Source of the DNA: HyVt-560 sp964577195
GTDB lineage: Bacteria; Pseudomonadota; Gammaproteobacteria; UWMA-0217
Direction of reading: 5' to 3'
NCBI GenBank assembly: GCA_964577195.1
Contig: CAZNYF010000115.1
Coordinates: forward strand, 1-9,641
DNA length: 9,641 nt
Part shown: positions 1 to 7,420 of the stretch, piece after piece
Numbering within the stretch: position 1 is the first letter of the stretch
Layout of the letters: each line of letters opens with the position of its first letter
Program-made: the position numbers and the translations under genes
The notes under the pieces: generated by a model
The model's input: the letters and a program-made list of their open reading frames with translations, nothing else
What the model was told of the DNA's origin: nothing
Database searches by the model: none

Positions 1-33
1 TTTTCCACCAATTGATAGTTAAAGGAGTATGCA

Positions 34-692
34 ATGAAAAAACAAATACCAACATGGCTTGGAATTTTCTCTATTTCTACACTGGCGCTAGCATTGAATG
101 TTGCTAATGCACAATTTCGGGATTGAGATAATGAAGCAAGGAATCAAGCGCCGCAGCAGACCAATTCTTCCAGCCAACAGGATTCTCGCAGGGATGACGG
201 GCGACAAAACCCTATTTTAAAACAAGTAGATTCCAATAATTCACAGCCAGGTGTTTGTTTGGCCCTCCCGGTAGCGGTGGTTTCGATCTGGTTTCTTTGA
301 ATATTCAACGTGGCCGTGATCACGGGTTACCTGCTTATAACGACATCCGGGAAGCATTGGGGTTATCACGTAAAACCAGTTTCAATCAAATTAGCCGGAA
401 TCAACAAATACGTCAGCGTCTGAGTGAAGCTTATAGCTCAGTAGATGATATTGATGTCTGGGTCGGTGGATTGGCTGAAGATCCTCAGCGTGGCTCGATG
501 GTTGGAGAATTAGTCAGCGCCGTGCTGATACAGCAATTTGGCAATCTGCGCGATGGTGATCGTTTCTGGTACCAAAATATTTTTAGCGGTGATGAACTTC
601 GACGCATTGAAGATACTCGGCTGTCGGATATCATCCGCCGAAATACCGCGATCACAGAGCGTGAAATTCAGAAGGATGTGTTCAGAATTTAA
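34..692 (+). pseudogene. Animal-type heme peroxidase remnant (early stop, internal deletion, frame change)
   Basis: The start is intact: AGGAG at 23-27 lies 6 nt before ATG 34. It encodes a clear Sec signal peptide (MKK, hydrophobic core, ANA-Q cleavage site near residue 26). A TGA at 124-126 ends the frame after 30 codons. The same frame then stays open through a Gln/Ser/Asp-rich linker until about 250. From about 255 a different frame encodes the C-terminal ~145 residues of an animal-type (An_peroxidase) domain: the LFGPPG and LNIQRGRDHGLPAYN block (RGRDHG from nt 309), the FWYQN motif and the end RLSDIIRRNT, stopping at 692. The middle of the domain, including the distal His region and the proximal-His motif (AFRFGH-like in the family), is absent. 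The product cannot bind heme normally. Intact relatives are several hundred residues longer, so I infer roughly 1 kb was lost near 250. When intact it would have been a secreted peroxidase. Confidence 0.85.
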
Positions 693-846
693 CGATAAAC
701 GTAACTTAGTCGGGCAATTAATATGCAGGTCAGGCAACTGCTTCTAACCTACTTTTTGTAGATAGTTAGGAGTGAAAAGTGCTTGATCTGCATGTGCCAG
801 GCAGTAATCTTAAATAAGAAAAAAATAATACAACAGGGAAAAAATA

Positions 847-2013
847 ATGAATAAAACAAAACTATCAATGCTGCTTATTGCACATTCACTAATAACACTG
901 ACTGCCTGCGATGGCACTGTTTCAACCGATGACTTGGGGCTAACCAGCTCAAACGAAATAGCGCTCACCGGAAATAACGGCGAGATAACAACCCCGGTTT
1001 CAGTAAGCGCTGCCAGTCTCGAAAACTTGGGACGGGCACTTTTTTTCGATACCAATCTTTCTAGTCCACCTGGGCAGTCCTGTGCCAGTTGTCATACCGA
1101 AGCTGTAGCATTTACCGATCCAGATAATCACTTTCCCACTTCAGAAGGCGCTGTTGCTGCCAGATTTGGTAATCGTAATTCTCCAACTGCAAACTATACT
1201 GCTTTTATTCCTCCACTGAATATTGATCAGCGTGGTAACCGTGCGGTTGGCGGTCTTTTTGTTGATGGGCGTGTAGATACGTTGGAAGAGCAGGCGTTAT
1301 TGCCTTTTTTAAATCCACTCGAAATGAACAATAGTGATGCAAATGCAGTAATAGACACAATCCGACAAGCAACCTATGCAGATCAGTTTGAGCAAGTTTT
1401 TGGAGACGGCGCACTCGATCAGTCTGCCACCGCCTTTAGACAAGTTGGTGAAGCATTGGCGGCATTTGAAAGAACCAGTACTTTTTCACCGTTCACCTCA
1501 AAATTTGATGCTGTTGAAAATGGCACAGCTACTTTTACCGCCTCAGAACGACGCGGTTTAAACTTGTTCAATAGAAGAGGCGAGTGCTCGACCTGTCACA
1601 CCACCAATGCTAACGGCGCAGGTTTAGCCATGTTGACCAATTTTGAATACGAGAATATCGGCGTACCAGCGAATATCAATAATCCGTTTTATCAAAATTC
1701 AGCGGACTTAAATCCAGATGGCGCTAACTTTATCGACAATGGCCTTGGAAGCACCACCAACAATCCGAGAGACAATGGGAAATTCCGCGTGCCTACGTTG
1801 CGCAATGTCGCAATCACTGGACCCTACATGCACAACGGAGTTTTTAACACACTGGAGGAAGTAGTCGAATTTTATAACACGCGGGATGTCAATCCTAACC
1901 AGGCACCTCCCGAAGTGGCTGCGAATATCAGCAATGTCAGAATGGGTGATTTGGGATTATCAAATCGAGATATTCAGGATCTGGTTGCGTTTATGCAAAC
2001 ATTATCAGATTAG
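847..2013 (+). CDS. Di-heme cytochrome c peroxidase / MauG-family lipoprotein
   Basis: This 388-residue protein belongs to the bacterial di-heme cytochrome c peroxidase/MauG superfamily, whose members reduce H2O2 with electrons from small c-type cytochromes or oxidise other substrates in the periplasm. Two heme c sites are visible: CASCH at residues 79-83 and CSTCH at 247-251. The C-terminal FRVPTLRN...GPYMHNG block (313-331) is typical of the family. Met328 in it is the likely axial ligand of the high-potential heme, where MauG itself has Tyr, so a peroxidase-like role is favoured over a MauG-like one. The N-terminus is a lipoprotein signal with lipobox LTAC, giving lipidated Cys21. Asp22 follows; in enterobacteria Asp at +2 favours inner-membrane retention. 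AGGG at 835-838 sits 8 nt before the ATG. It lies 154 bp after the dead peroxidase gene and may be transcribed separately. The physiological substrate cannot be read from the sequence. Confidence 0.92.
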   Translation: MNKTKLSMLLIAHSLITLTACDGTVSTDDLGLTSSNEIALTGNNGEITTPVSVSAASLENLGRALFFDTNLSSPPGQSCASCHTEAVAFTDPDNHFPTSEGAVAARFGNRNSPTANYTAFIPPLNIDQRGNRAVGGLFVDGRVDTLEEQALLPFLNPLEMNNSDANAVIDTIRQATYADQFEQVFGDGALDQSATAFRQVGEALAAFERTSTFSPFTSKFDAVENGTATFTASERRGLNLFNRRGECSTCHTTNANGAGLAMLTNFEYENIGVPANINNPFYQNSADLNPDGANFIDNGLGSTTNNPRDNGKFRVPTLRNVAITGPYMHNGVFNTLEEVVEFYNTRDVNPNQAPPEVAANISNVRMGDLGLSNRDIQDLVAFMQTLSD

Positions 2014-2030
2014 AAATCAGGTGGTGTTTC

Positions 2031-3071
2031 TCAGGTAGCCAGAATTGCGACCGCTTTTTGTAGCCCGGTTTGATCGAGCGAACTTAATTCAATGGATGCG
2101 ATTTTTTGGCGCTGATTTTTTTTATTGGATGACTGGTATGCGGGGTCGTAGTGAATGTTGAGTAAGCTATTTACAAACTCATACCAGTCGTTGTTATCAA
2201 TCATCGTATTCCAGTCTTCGACTTGTTGTTTGCCGTGACGGTATTTTAACACTCTGACTTTATCTTTTAGCTGTTGCGGGTTTTCGGTAAAAAATTGATA
2301 TTCACTTAATAAATAATTCACGCGTTCATTAAGAGGTGCGCGGACTTCAATGGCTTTTGATTTTGACATCTGCATCCAGAAAGGCGCAGGGCAGTACAGG
2401 TTGCCAATTTTATTGCTTTCCGCTTCAACCCATACGCGCTGTGTGGGGTCGAGTTGTTTGAGTTCTTTTACCAGTAGTGACTCAAAATATTTTTGTGATG
2501 GCTGTGGCTTTTCTGGATCGGGACCAAGCAGGGAGCCGCGATGATTTGCGAGTCCTTCCAGGTCAATCATTTGTTCGCCATTTTTTTTCAGTAATTTTAG
2601 TAAGTCTGTTTTTGCAGTGCCGGTTAAACCGGAAATAATCATTAAATCCAGTTTAGGAGAAATAGTCTCGATACTACCAATGACGTGTTTTCTATATTGT
2701 TTGTATCCACCGTCGAGGAGTGAAGTGTCCCAGCCGATGCGGGTAAGGATGGTCGCCAGGCTCATCGAGCGTTGCCCGCCACGCCAGCAATACACCAGTG
2801 GTTTGTATTCGCGGTTTTTGTCAAAAAAAAAGTCTTTTGTCCAGCGGGCTATGTTGGCAGAGATTAGGGATGCGCCGAGTTTTCTTGCAGTAAAGGGGCT
2901 TTGTTGTTTGTAGATAGTACCAACGGTTGCGCGCTCCTCATTGTTGAGTACATAACAATTGATTGCGCCAGGCACATGGTCTTCAAAAAATTCACCCGGG
3001 GAGCGAACGTCGATGATCTCGCTATATTCATCGAAATCGGGTTCTGAAATGAGTTTGACTGGGCGAGACAT
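2031..3071 (-). CDS. mnmH: tRNA 2-selenouridine synthase (MnmH/SelU)
   Basis: The 346-residue protein has the two-part layout of MnmH (SelU, YbbB), which replaces sulfur by selenium in 2-thiouridine at the tRNA wobble position. It uses selenophosphate and a geranylated intermediate. An N-terminal rhodanese domain (about 1-130) carries the active-site Cys95 in YCWRGGQRS. A P-loop domain follows, with Walker A GLTGTAKT at 148-155 and the family motif LEGLANHRGSLLG at 171-183. Length is normal. It is the second gene of a minus-strand pair, starting 8 bp after the methyltransferase stop. Its own ribosome binding site is poor, which suggests translational coupling. Its 3' end converges on the cytochrome peroxidase gene, with 17 bp between the stops and no obvious terminator hairpin. 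Activity needs selenophosphate synthetase (SelD), which would have to be encoded elsewhere. Confidence 0.95.
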   Translation of the reverse strand: MSRPVKLISEPDFDEYSEIIDVRSPGEFFEDHVPGAINCYVLNNEERATVGTIYKQQSPFTARKLGASLISANIARWTKDFFFDKNREYKPLVYCWRGGQRSMSLATILTRIGWDTSLLDGGYKQYRKHVIGSIETISPKLDLMIISGLTGTAKTDLLKLLKKNGEQMIDLEGLANHRGSLLGPDPEKPQPSQKYFESLLVKELKQLDPTQRVWVEAESNKIGNLYCPAPFWMQMSKSKAIEVRAPLNERVNYLLSEYQFFTENPQQLKDKVRVLKYRHGKQQVEDWNTMIDNNDWYEFVNSLLNIHYDPAYQSSNKKNQRQKIASIELSSLDQTGLQKAVAILAT

Positions 3072-3079
3072 GCTGTTAC

Positions 3080-3721
3080 TTATGAATGGGTTTTAGCGCT
3101 TTGGACGATTCGGTCAGCATCTTTTTTACTCAAAATTCGCCAAGGCAGGGGAATAATGCCTCCCACTTTGTTGCGATATTCAACGTAGCCAGTACCGTAT
3201 TCTTCAATGAGTTTATTTTCTTCCAGTTTTGAACCGAGTAGAAAATAAGCCGTCATCATGATGGAGCTGGTTAGCCAGGCGGCGTTCATATCGCGCGTCC
3301 AGATAATTAATAAACCAAAGAAATACCAGGGATGGCGTAAATAGCGATGCATCGGCGAGATCACTAAAGGCTCGTCCACAGAGCCAATGTGATGGGTAAA
3401 ATTTGGTTTAATGCCAAGAAACGCACCCTTATCGTAGTATTTTGTACTGAATAAAAAGCCGACAATGCCAGATAAGGCGATAAAATTCATCAGCCATAAC
3501 GTTGCTCCCTGCCATTGCCAGAGGATTTTGCCTGGTTGTGAATACATAATCCAAAATGGGATTAATAAGGTCACGGTGGCTAGTAAATTAAACCCTAGTC
3601 GATACCAGGGAAACAGTCTGGGGAGGTGCCTTTCAATCATTTGCTTCATCGCCGTTGAGGCAATCAAGCTGTGCAATAAAAAGTATAGCAACCAGGCTAT
3701 CATTAATGGGGTTTGGCTCAA
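3080..3721 (-). CDS. Integral membrane methyltransferase-like protein (ICMT/NnrU/MddA-like)
   Basis: This 213-residue protein is mostly hydrophobic, with likely membrane segments near residues 5-22, 40-60, 75-92, 132-141 and 148-165. The C-terminal half has the signature of the isoprenylcysteine carboxyl methyltransferase/PEMT-like fold: RYLRHPWYFFG (126-136), then LEENKLIEEYG..Y..Y (166-182) and a final IIPLP. In this superfamily the region binds S-adenosylmethionine. Members include NnrU and methanethiol S-methyltransferase MddA; I cannot tell which subgroup this is, so the substrate is open. The start is taken as TTG at 3721 because AGGA lies 7 nt upstream (3729-3732) and no in-frame ATG lies between it and the upstream stop. 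The first ATG, six codons later, lacks a ribosome binding site. It heads a two-gene unit with mnmH. Confidence 0.8.
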   Translation of the reverse strand: MSQTPLMIAWLLYFLLHSLIASTAMKQMIERHLPRLFPWYRLGFNLLATVTLLIPFWIMYSQPGKILWQWQGATLWLMNFIALSGIVGFLFSTKYYDKGAFLGIKPNFTHHIGSVDEPLVISPMHRYLRHPWYFFGLLIIWTRDMNAAWLTSSIMMTAYFLLGSKLEENKLIEEYGTGYVEYRNKVGGIIPLPWRILSKKDADRIVQSAKTHS

Positions 3722-3728
3722 AATTCCA

Positions 3729-3732
3729 TCCT
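3729..3732 (-). promoter_or_regulatory. Ribosome binding site that supports the TTG start of the methyltransferase gene
   Basis: On the minus strand AGGA is followed by 7 nt (TGGAATT) and then TTG at 3721-3719. The nearest ATG downstream has no comparable site. The TTG also overlaps the TGA (3720-3718) that ends another open frame. Confidence 0.6.
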
Positions 3733-3763
3733 GGTATTCAAACGATATCGTTTTGATGGCCCA

Positions 3764-3906
3764 GTGAGCTTCAAACGGTTAGATGCGGTTTTATTTGTAT
3801 GTATCATAGTTCTCTGGTGATCAAGAATTAAGCCGCAGATGACCACAATTGCTCCTGTATTTTCGGCATACTCGCTATCCATGGTGAAAACCGTTTGAAG
3901 GTTCAC
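3764..3906. repeat. Inverted-repeat-bounded segment, candidate dispersed palindromic element
   Basis: CTTCAAACGGTT at 3769-3780 has an exact inverted copy, AACCGTTTGAAG, at 3889-3900. The match extends outward imperfectly to GTGA (3764) and TTCAC (to 3906), giving arms of about 17-18 nt around a 108-nt centre. The right arm also folds locally (GTGAAAACC at 3884-3892 with GGTTCAC at 3900-3906). I see no target-site duplication and no transposase. This occupies about half of the 294-bp gene-free stretch between the divergent methyltransferase and lipoprotein genes. It could be a MITE-like or REP-like repeat, or a regulatory structure. Confidence 0.5.
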
Positions 3907-4015
3907 CCGAAGGGCGCAAAACAATGCTGCTTGGAGTACTAGTAATGGCCGAGTGAATCCAATTTGGATATGGAGTATAGTTTGAGTACAACAAAAAACG
4001 ATTCAGGAGTTTACA

Positions 4016-4117
4016 TTGCAATCTACCTTTAAGCGATTTATGGGATTGCTACTACTGTTTGTCACCTTAGGATTAACCTCCTGCGGCGCGTTATTCAGCC
4101 TATTTAAGGTGGCCTGA
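4016..4117 (+). CDS. Small 33-residue lipoprotein, overlapping the xpaC-family gene
   Basis: A short frame starts with TTG at 4016, six nt after a strong AGGAG (4005-4009). It encodes 33 residues with a textbook lipoprotein signal: basic N-terminus (TFKR), a hydrophobic core rich in Leu, and lipobox LTSC with Cys at residue 23. The mature peptide would be only 11 residues, CGALFSLFKVA. Its TGA (4115-4117) overlaps the ATG of the XpaC-family gene by one base (TGATG), the usual arrangement for translational coupling. That also places the XpaC ribosome binding site (AAGG at 4106-4109) inside this gene. I know of no named family. It resembles small entericidin-like lipoproteins only in general design. 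Gly after the lipid Cys would allow outer-membrane sorting under the E. coli rule. A second possible start is the ATG at residue 9, which has a poorer ribosome site and a shorter signal. Confidence 0.72.
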   Translation: MQSTFKRFMGLLLLFVTLGLTSCGALFSLFKVA

Positions 4118-4953
4118 TGGCGAACCATCGTGTCGTGAAAAAGCCCCTCCCAGCGCCTAATTTTAAAGGATTACTGCTAGTGCTGTTTGGTATGGCACTG
4201 CTCCCAACAGCTGTCGTTTCTTTGCTTAGTGGCAAGCTTGGTACGCTGCTGATCTCTATCATCGCGTTCTTGTTGTTAATTGGCGCTTCCTGGTTGACCC
4301 GACGAGGTATTGATCAACAACTCGACTATCAAAAAAGCCATATCGCAGCGCATCCCCGTCCGTTAAAGAAAAGCGCGATGGTGGCCGCTGCGTTGGCGGC
4401 ATGGTTGATTACTGCGGGACTCAATGACTATGGCTTCTTTATGGGGTTGGTTTTCGCCTTGTTTGCGGCGCTGGGTTATTACCTGTTTTACGGTCTTGAT
4501 CCTGCGGGTGAAAAAATCAGCGAGCGCCTTGGTGGATATTCAACAGAAGAATTGGTCGAGATCATCCGCGAGGCTGAAACGAAAATCATGGACATTGAAC
4601 ACCAACGCATCAAGCTTGGTGAAGGTGAACTCAATGAAAGGCTTGGCAGGATTACCCTAGTGGCACGCGATGTTTTAGGCACGCTGGAACAAAAGCCCAG
4701 AGAACTTCGCAATGCCCGGCGTTTTCTAAATGTCTATTTAGATGGTGCTCAGCGGGTAGTTGCTGACTATGCTCGAGTGCATGACAAGACAGATGCTACA
4801 TTTTTGGACAAAAATTTCCGCGAAGTTCTGGTGACCATTGAAGATACATTTATGTCCCAGCGGGGAAAATTACTTGCGAATGATGTGCTGGATCTGGATA
4901 TTCAGATCGAAGTGCTGAAAAAACAACTGCAAGAGGATGGTAATAATATGTAG
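4117..4953 (+). CDS. XpaC-family membrane protein (5-bromo-4-chloroindolyl phosphate hydrolysis family)
   Basis: The 278-residue protein has four predicted membrane helices in two hairpins (about 18-37, 42-60, 86-102, 105-125). A soluble, mostly helical cytoplasmic domain follows to the end. The motif RRFLNVYLDGA (201-211) and the closing LDLDIQIEVLKKQL (258-271) fit the XpaC family. The family is named for a Bacillus protein linked to hydrolysis of a chromogenic phosphate; a true enzymatic role is not established. XpaC proteins are regular neighbours of TelA, as here. Translation is probably coupled to the small lipoprotein gene through the TGATG overlap. A 148-bp gap separates it from telA. 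Confidence 0.82.
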   Translation: MANHRVVKKPLPAPNFKGLLLVLFGMALLPTAVVSLLSGKLGTLLISIIAFLLLIGASWLTRRGIDQQLDYQKSHIAAHPRPLKKSAMVAAALAAWLITAGLNDYGFFMGLVFALFAALGYYLFYGLDPAGEKISERLGGYSTEELVEIIREAETKIMDIEHQRIKLGEGELNERLGRITLVARDVLGTLEQKPRELRNARRFLNVYLDGAQRVVADYARVHDKTDATFLDKNFREVLVTIEDTFMSQRGKLLANDVLDLDIQIEVLKKQLQEDGNNM

Positions 4954-5101
4954 CTGTACCAGCTGCAAGAATTTCGACATTTATTAACGCATTTGTAAAT
5001 ACTGACTAAAAAACCGCAGGAGTAGTTTGCCGAGGATGCGGAACACCTTATTCACCAGGGATGATTCGACTTAACTAGAAACAGTAGACTCAGGAACCAC
5101 T

Positions 5102-6277
5102 ATGGAAACACTCACCAAGACTCAGGAAGCCGAGGCACTACGTCCGCTCCAGGATCTGAAAGAAGATATCGTCCCTTATGTTGATGCGGATTCCAGCGAC
5201 AAGACCCGCATTGATGAAATTCTAAAAGATCTGAATATGGGTGACACACATTCGATCATCTCGTTTGGCTCCGGCGCGCAGGAAAAGCTGACTTTAATTT
5301 CAGACCAAATGCTCGAAGGCGTACGCGCCAAAGATGCGGGTCCGGCAGGACAAGCGTTGACTGAAATGGTCACCGTGATGCGTGGTTTTGATCTCGATGG
5401 TCTGGATCCCAACAAAAAGCTCGGATTTTTTGCACGCCTGTTTGGGCGCGGCACCAAGCCGGTGATTAAATTCATCGAAGGTTATGAGGATGTACGCAAG
5501 CAGATTGATGTCATCACTAATAAACTGGAAGATCATAAAACACAATTGCTCACAGATATCGTTTCGCTGGATCGCCTTTACGATGCCAATCTAGAATATT
5601 TTCACGAACTGGAGCTGTTTATCTCTGCCGGTGAAGAGCGTCTGACGCGACTCGATGAAGGGGAGATACCCAAGCTAAAAACGGAAGTCGACGCCAGTGA
5701 TGAAGTGATCAAAGCGCAGGAGCTACGTGATTTACGCGCGCACCGTGATGATTTGGAGCGCCGCGTGCATGATCTGCGTTTGACCCGTCAGGTGACGATG
5801 CAAAGTTTGCCGAGTATTCGTCTGGTACAGGAGAATGACAAAGGTCTGGTGACCAAAATCAATTCCACCATGACCAACACGATTCCCCTGTGGCGTCAGC
5901 AGTTAGCTCAGGCAGTGACAATTTATCGATCCGGGCAGGCAGCAGAGCATGTTAAAGCAGCCTCTGATTTAACCAATGAATTACTTGAGAAAAATGCTGT
6001 GAATTTGCGTACCGCCAATGCGGAAGTTCGCAAGCAGATGGAGCGTGGCATTGTCGATATCGAGTCAGTGAAGAAAGCCAATCAAACGCTCATTGCAACC
6101 ATTGAAGACAGCTTGAGAATTGCTGAAGAAGGTAAGTTAAAACGTGCCGAGGCAGTGGAAGAGCTGAAAATCACAGAGAAAGAATTGCGTGATGCGCTCG
6201 CTTCCACCAAAGCAAAAGCGTTGCAAGCAGATGACAAGGCTGGCACTGGTGCCAGTAGCGATACTAAAGGAGCATAA
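5102..6277 (+). CDS. TelA family protein (toxic anion resistance family)
   Basis: The 391-residue protein has no signal peptide or membrane segment, is mainly helical, and spans a full TelA domain. The family core is visible at 233-271 (MQSLPSIRLVQ.N..L..KI...M..TIPLWRQQLAQA), and a GF.ARLFG.G..P stretch lies at 108-120. The C-terminal third is charged and coiled-coil-like, ending in a low-complexity tail. TelA was first associated with tellurite resistance on plasmids, but chromosomal copies are widespread and their biochemical role is unknown. AGGA at 5092-5095 lies 6 nt before the ATG. The downstream SPFH gene starts 2 bp after the stop, and its ribosome site AAAGGAG (6266-6272) is inside the last telA codons. 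Co-expression is therefore very likely. I leave the symbol blank because resistance has not been shown for this type. Confidence 0.9.
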   Translation: METLTKTQEAEALRPLQDLKEDIVPYVDADSSDKTRIDEILKDLNMGDTHSIISFGSGAQEKLTLISDQMLEGVRAKDAGPAGQALTEMVTVMRGFDLDGLDPNKKLGFFARLFGRGTKPVIKFIEGYEDVRKQIDVITNKLEDHKTQLLTDIVSLDRLYDANLEYFHELELFISAGEERLTRLDEGEIPKLKTEVDASDEVIKAQELRDLRAHRDDLERRVHDLRLTRQVTMQSLPSIRLVQENDKGLVTKINSTMTNTIPLWRQQLAQAVTIYRSGQAAEHVKAASDLTNELLEKNAVNLRTANAEVRKQMERGIVDIESVKKANQTLIATIEDSLRIAEEGKLKRAEAVEELKITEKELRDALASTKAKALQADDKAGTGASSDTKGA

Positions 6278-6279
6278 TC

Positions 6280-7371
6280 ATGGGATTGTGGGATAAGTTA
6301 CTCGGAGAATTCGTTGATGTCATCGAATGGACCGACGATAGCAATGATACTTTGGTCTATCGATTCGAGCGTTACGGTAACGAAATAAAATACGGCGCGA
6401 AGCTCACGGTACGCGAATCTCAAGCAGTCGTTTTTATCAATGAAGGCCAGCTTGCCGATGTTTTTGAGCCTGGCATGTACAAGCTGGAAACCAATAATCT
6501 GCCACTGCTCTCATCGTTGCAGTCTTGGCCGCATGGATTTGAAAGCCCGTTTAAATCCGAAGTCTACTTCTGTAATTTGCGCCGTTTCACCGATTTAAAA
6601 TGGGGCACCAAAAATCCCATAATGCTCCGCGACGCAGATTATGGCGCAGTGCGTTTACGTGCATTTGGCACTTATGCGATGCGTATCTCCGAGCCGGAAA
6701 TATTCCTGCGCGAAATCGTTGGCACAGATGGACATTTCACCACCGATGAGATTTCCAACCAGCTGCGTAATTTAATTATGTCGCGCTTTTCCAATGTGCT
6801 GGGTAGAAGCCGAATTCCCATTCTGGATCTGGCCGCAAATTACGATCAACTCAGTGAGTTTGTGCTCGAACAAATTGCGCCAGAAATTGCAGAATATGGT
6901 CTGGAACTCACCCGTTTTCTGGTTGAAAACATTTCCTTGCCGCCTGAAGTTGAGGAGGCGTTGGATAAACGTACCAGCATGGGTATTGTCGGCAATCTAA
7001 AAGATTACATGATGTATCAGTCTGGTACCGCGATGCAGGATGCCGCCAACAACCCCGGTGGCGGTGCTGCTGACGGTATTGGAATGGGAATGGGTTTCGC
7101 GATGGCGCAGCAGATGACAGAAAATATGTCATCCAAAGGCGCAGGTTCGCCACCTCCAATCCCTCAGCAAGCCTTTTACGTGGCTGTCGGCCAACAACAA
7201 ACCGGTCCGTTTACGATTCCTCAATTGCAACAAAAAGCCGCTACCGGCGAGTTAGCAACTACGACGCTGGTATGGGCTGATGGCATGGCAGACTGGAGAC
7301 CCGCTGGAGAGGTAGCTGCGTTACAAGGTGCGTTTAAGTCCACTCCACCACCCATTCCCAAAACTGAATAA
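6280..7371 (+). CDS. SPFH-domain protein with C-terminal GYF_2 domain (virion-core-like family)
   Basis: The 363-residue protein begins with the MGLWDKLLGEF.DVIEW signature of the bacterial SPFH proteins often labelled 'virion core protein-like'. The SPFH (band 7/stomatin-like) region runs over about 25-235 and includes PPEVEEALDKRTSMGIVGN. A Gly/Met-rich linker (about 255-290) and a PPPIP segment lead to a GYF_2 domain (about 298-352) marked by YVAVGQQQTGPF and VWADGMADWRP. A second PPPIP closes the protein. SPFH proteins form membrane-linked oligomeric scaffolds; GYF-type domains usually bind proline-rich peptides, so the flanking PPPIP segments could be intramolecular or partner ligands (inference). 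There is no membrane helix, so membrane contact would be peripheral or through partners. It is packed between telA (2 bp) and the zinc-ribbon gene (49 bp). Confidence 0.88.
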   Translation: MGLWDKLLGEFVDVIEWTDDSNDTLVYRFERYGNEIKYGAKLTVRESQAVVFINEGQLADVFEPGMYKLETNNLPLLSSLQSWPHGFESPFKSEVYFCNLRRFTDLKWGTKNPIMLRDADYGAVRLRAFGTYAMRISEPEIFLREIVGTDGHFTTDEISNQLRNLIMSRFSNVLGRSRIPILDLAANYDQLSEFVLEQIAPEIAEYGLELTRFLVENISLPPEVEEALDKRTSMGIVGNLKDYMMYQSGTAMQDAANNPGGGAADGIGMGMGFAMAQQMTENMSSKGAGSPPPIPQQAFYVAVGQQQTGPFTIPQLQQKAATGELATTTLVWADGMADWRPAGEVAALQGAFKSTPPPIPKTE

Positions 7372-7420
7372 GCTGTAAATTAGACTCTGTCAGGGCAGAG
7401 CGCGTTAACTTCGATAATTG

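Noticed and set aside
255..692. Standalone 145-residue peroxidase gene starting at TTG 255
   Set aside because: The AGG upstream is only about 3 nt from the TTG, and the sequence begins mid-domain. It is better read as the 3' part of a broken gene.
744..769. Hairpin CTAACCTAC / GTAG-ata-GTTAG after the dead peroxidase as a terminator
   Set aside because: The stem has a 3-nt bulge, is AT-rich and lacks a following T-tract.
2014..2030. Bidirectional terminator between the convergent cytochrome and mnmH genes
   Set aside because: The 17-bp gap holds no inverted repeat with flanking A/T tracts.
3718..3924. 68-codon minus-strand frame overlapping the methyltransferase start
   Set aside because: Its TTG start lacks a ribosome site, I recognise no family, and most of it lies within the inverted-repeat segment. 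The frame is more likely a by-product of that repeat, although its stop overlaps the methyltransferase TTG.
3976..3981. TATAGT as -10 box for the lipoprotein-XpaC-TelA unit
   Set aside because: No acceptable -35 lies at 16-18 bp spacing (GTGAAT at 17 bp); the promoter of this unit remains unassigned.
5102..6277. Reading the TelA gene as evidence of plasmid-borne tellurite resistance
   Set aside because: No terB/C/D/E/Z, kilA or plasmid gene is present, and chromosomal TelA homologues usually have no shown resistance role.
7382..7398. Short CTCTG/CAGAG stem between the SPFH and zinc-ribbon genes as a terminator or regulator
   Set aside because: Only five base pairs and no T-tract; such a stem is expected by chance.
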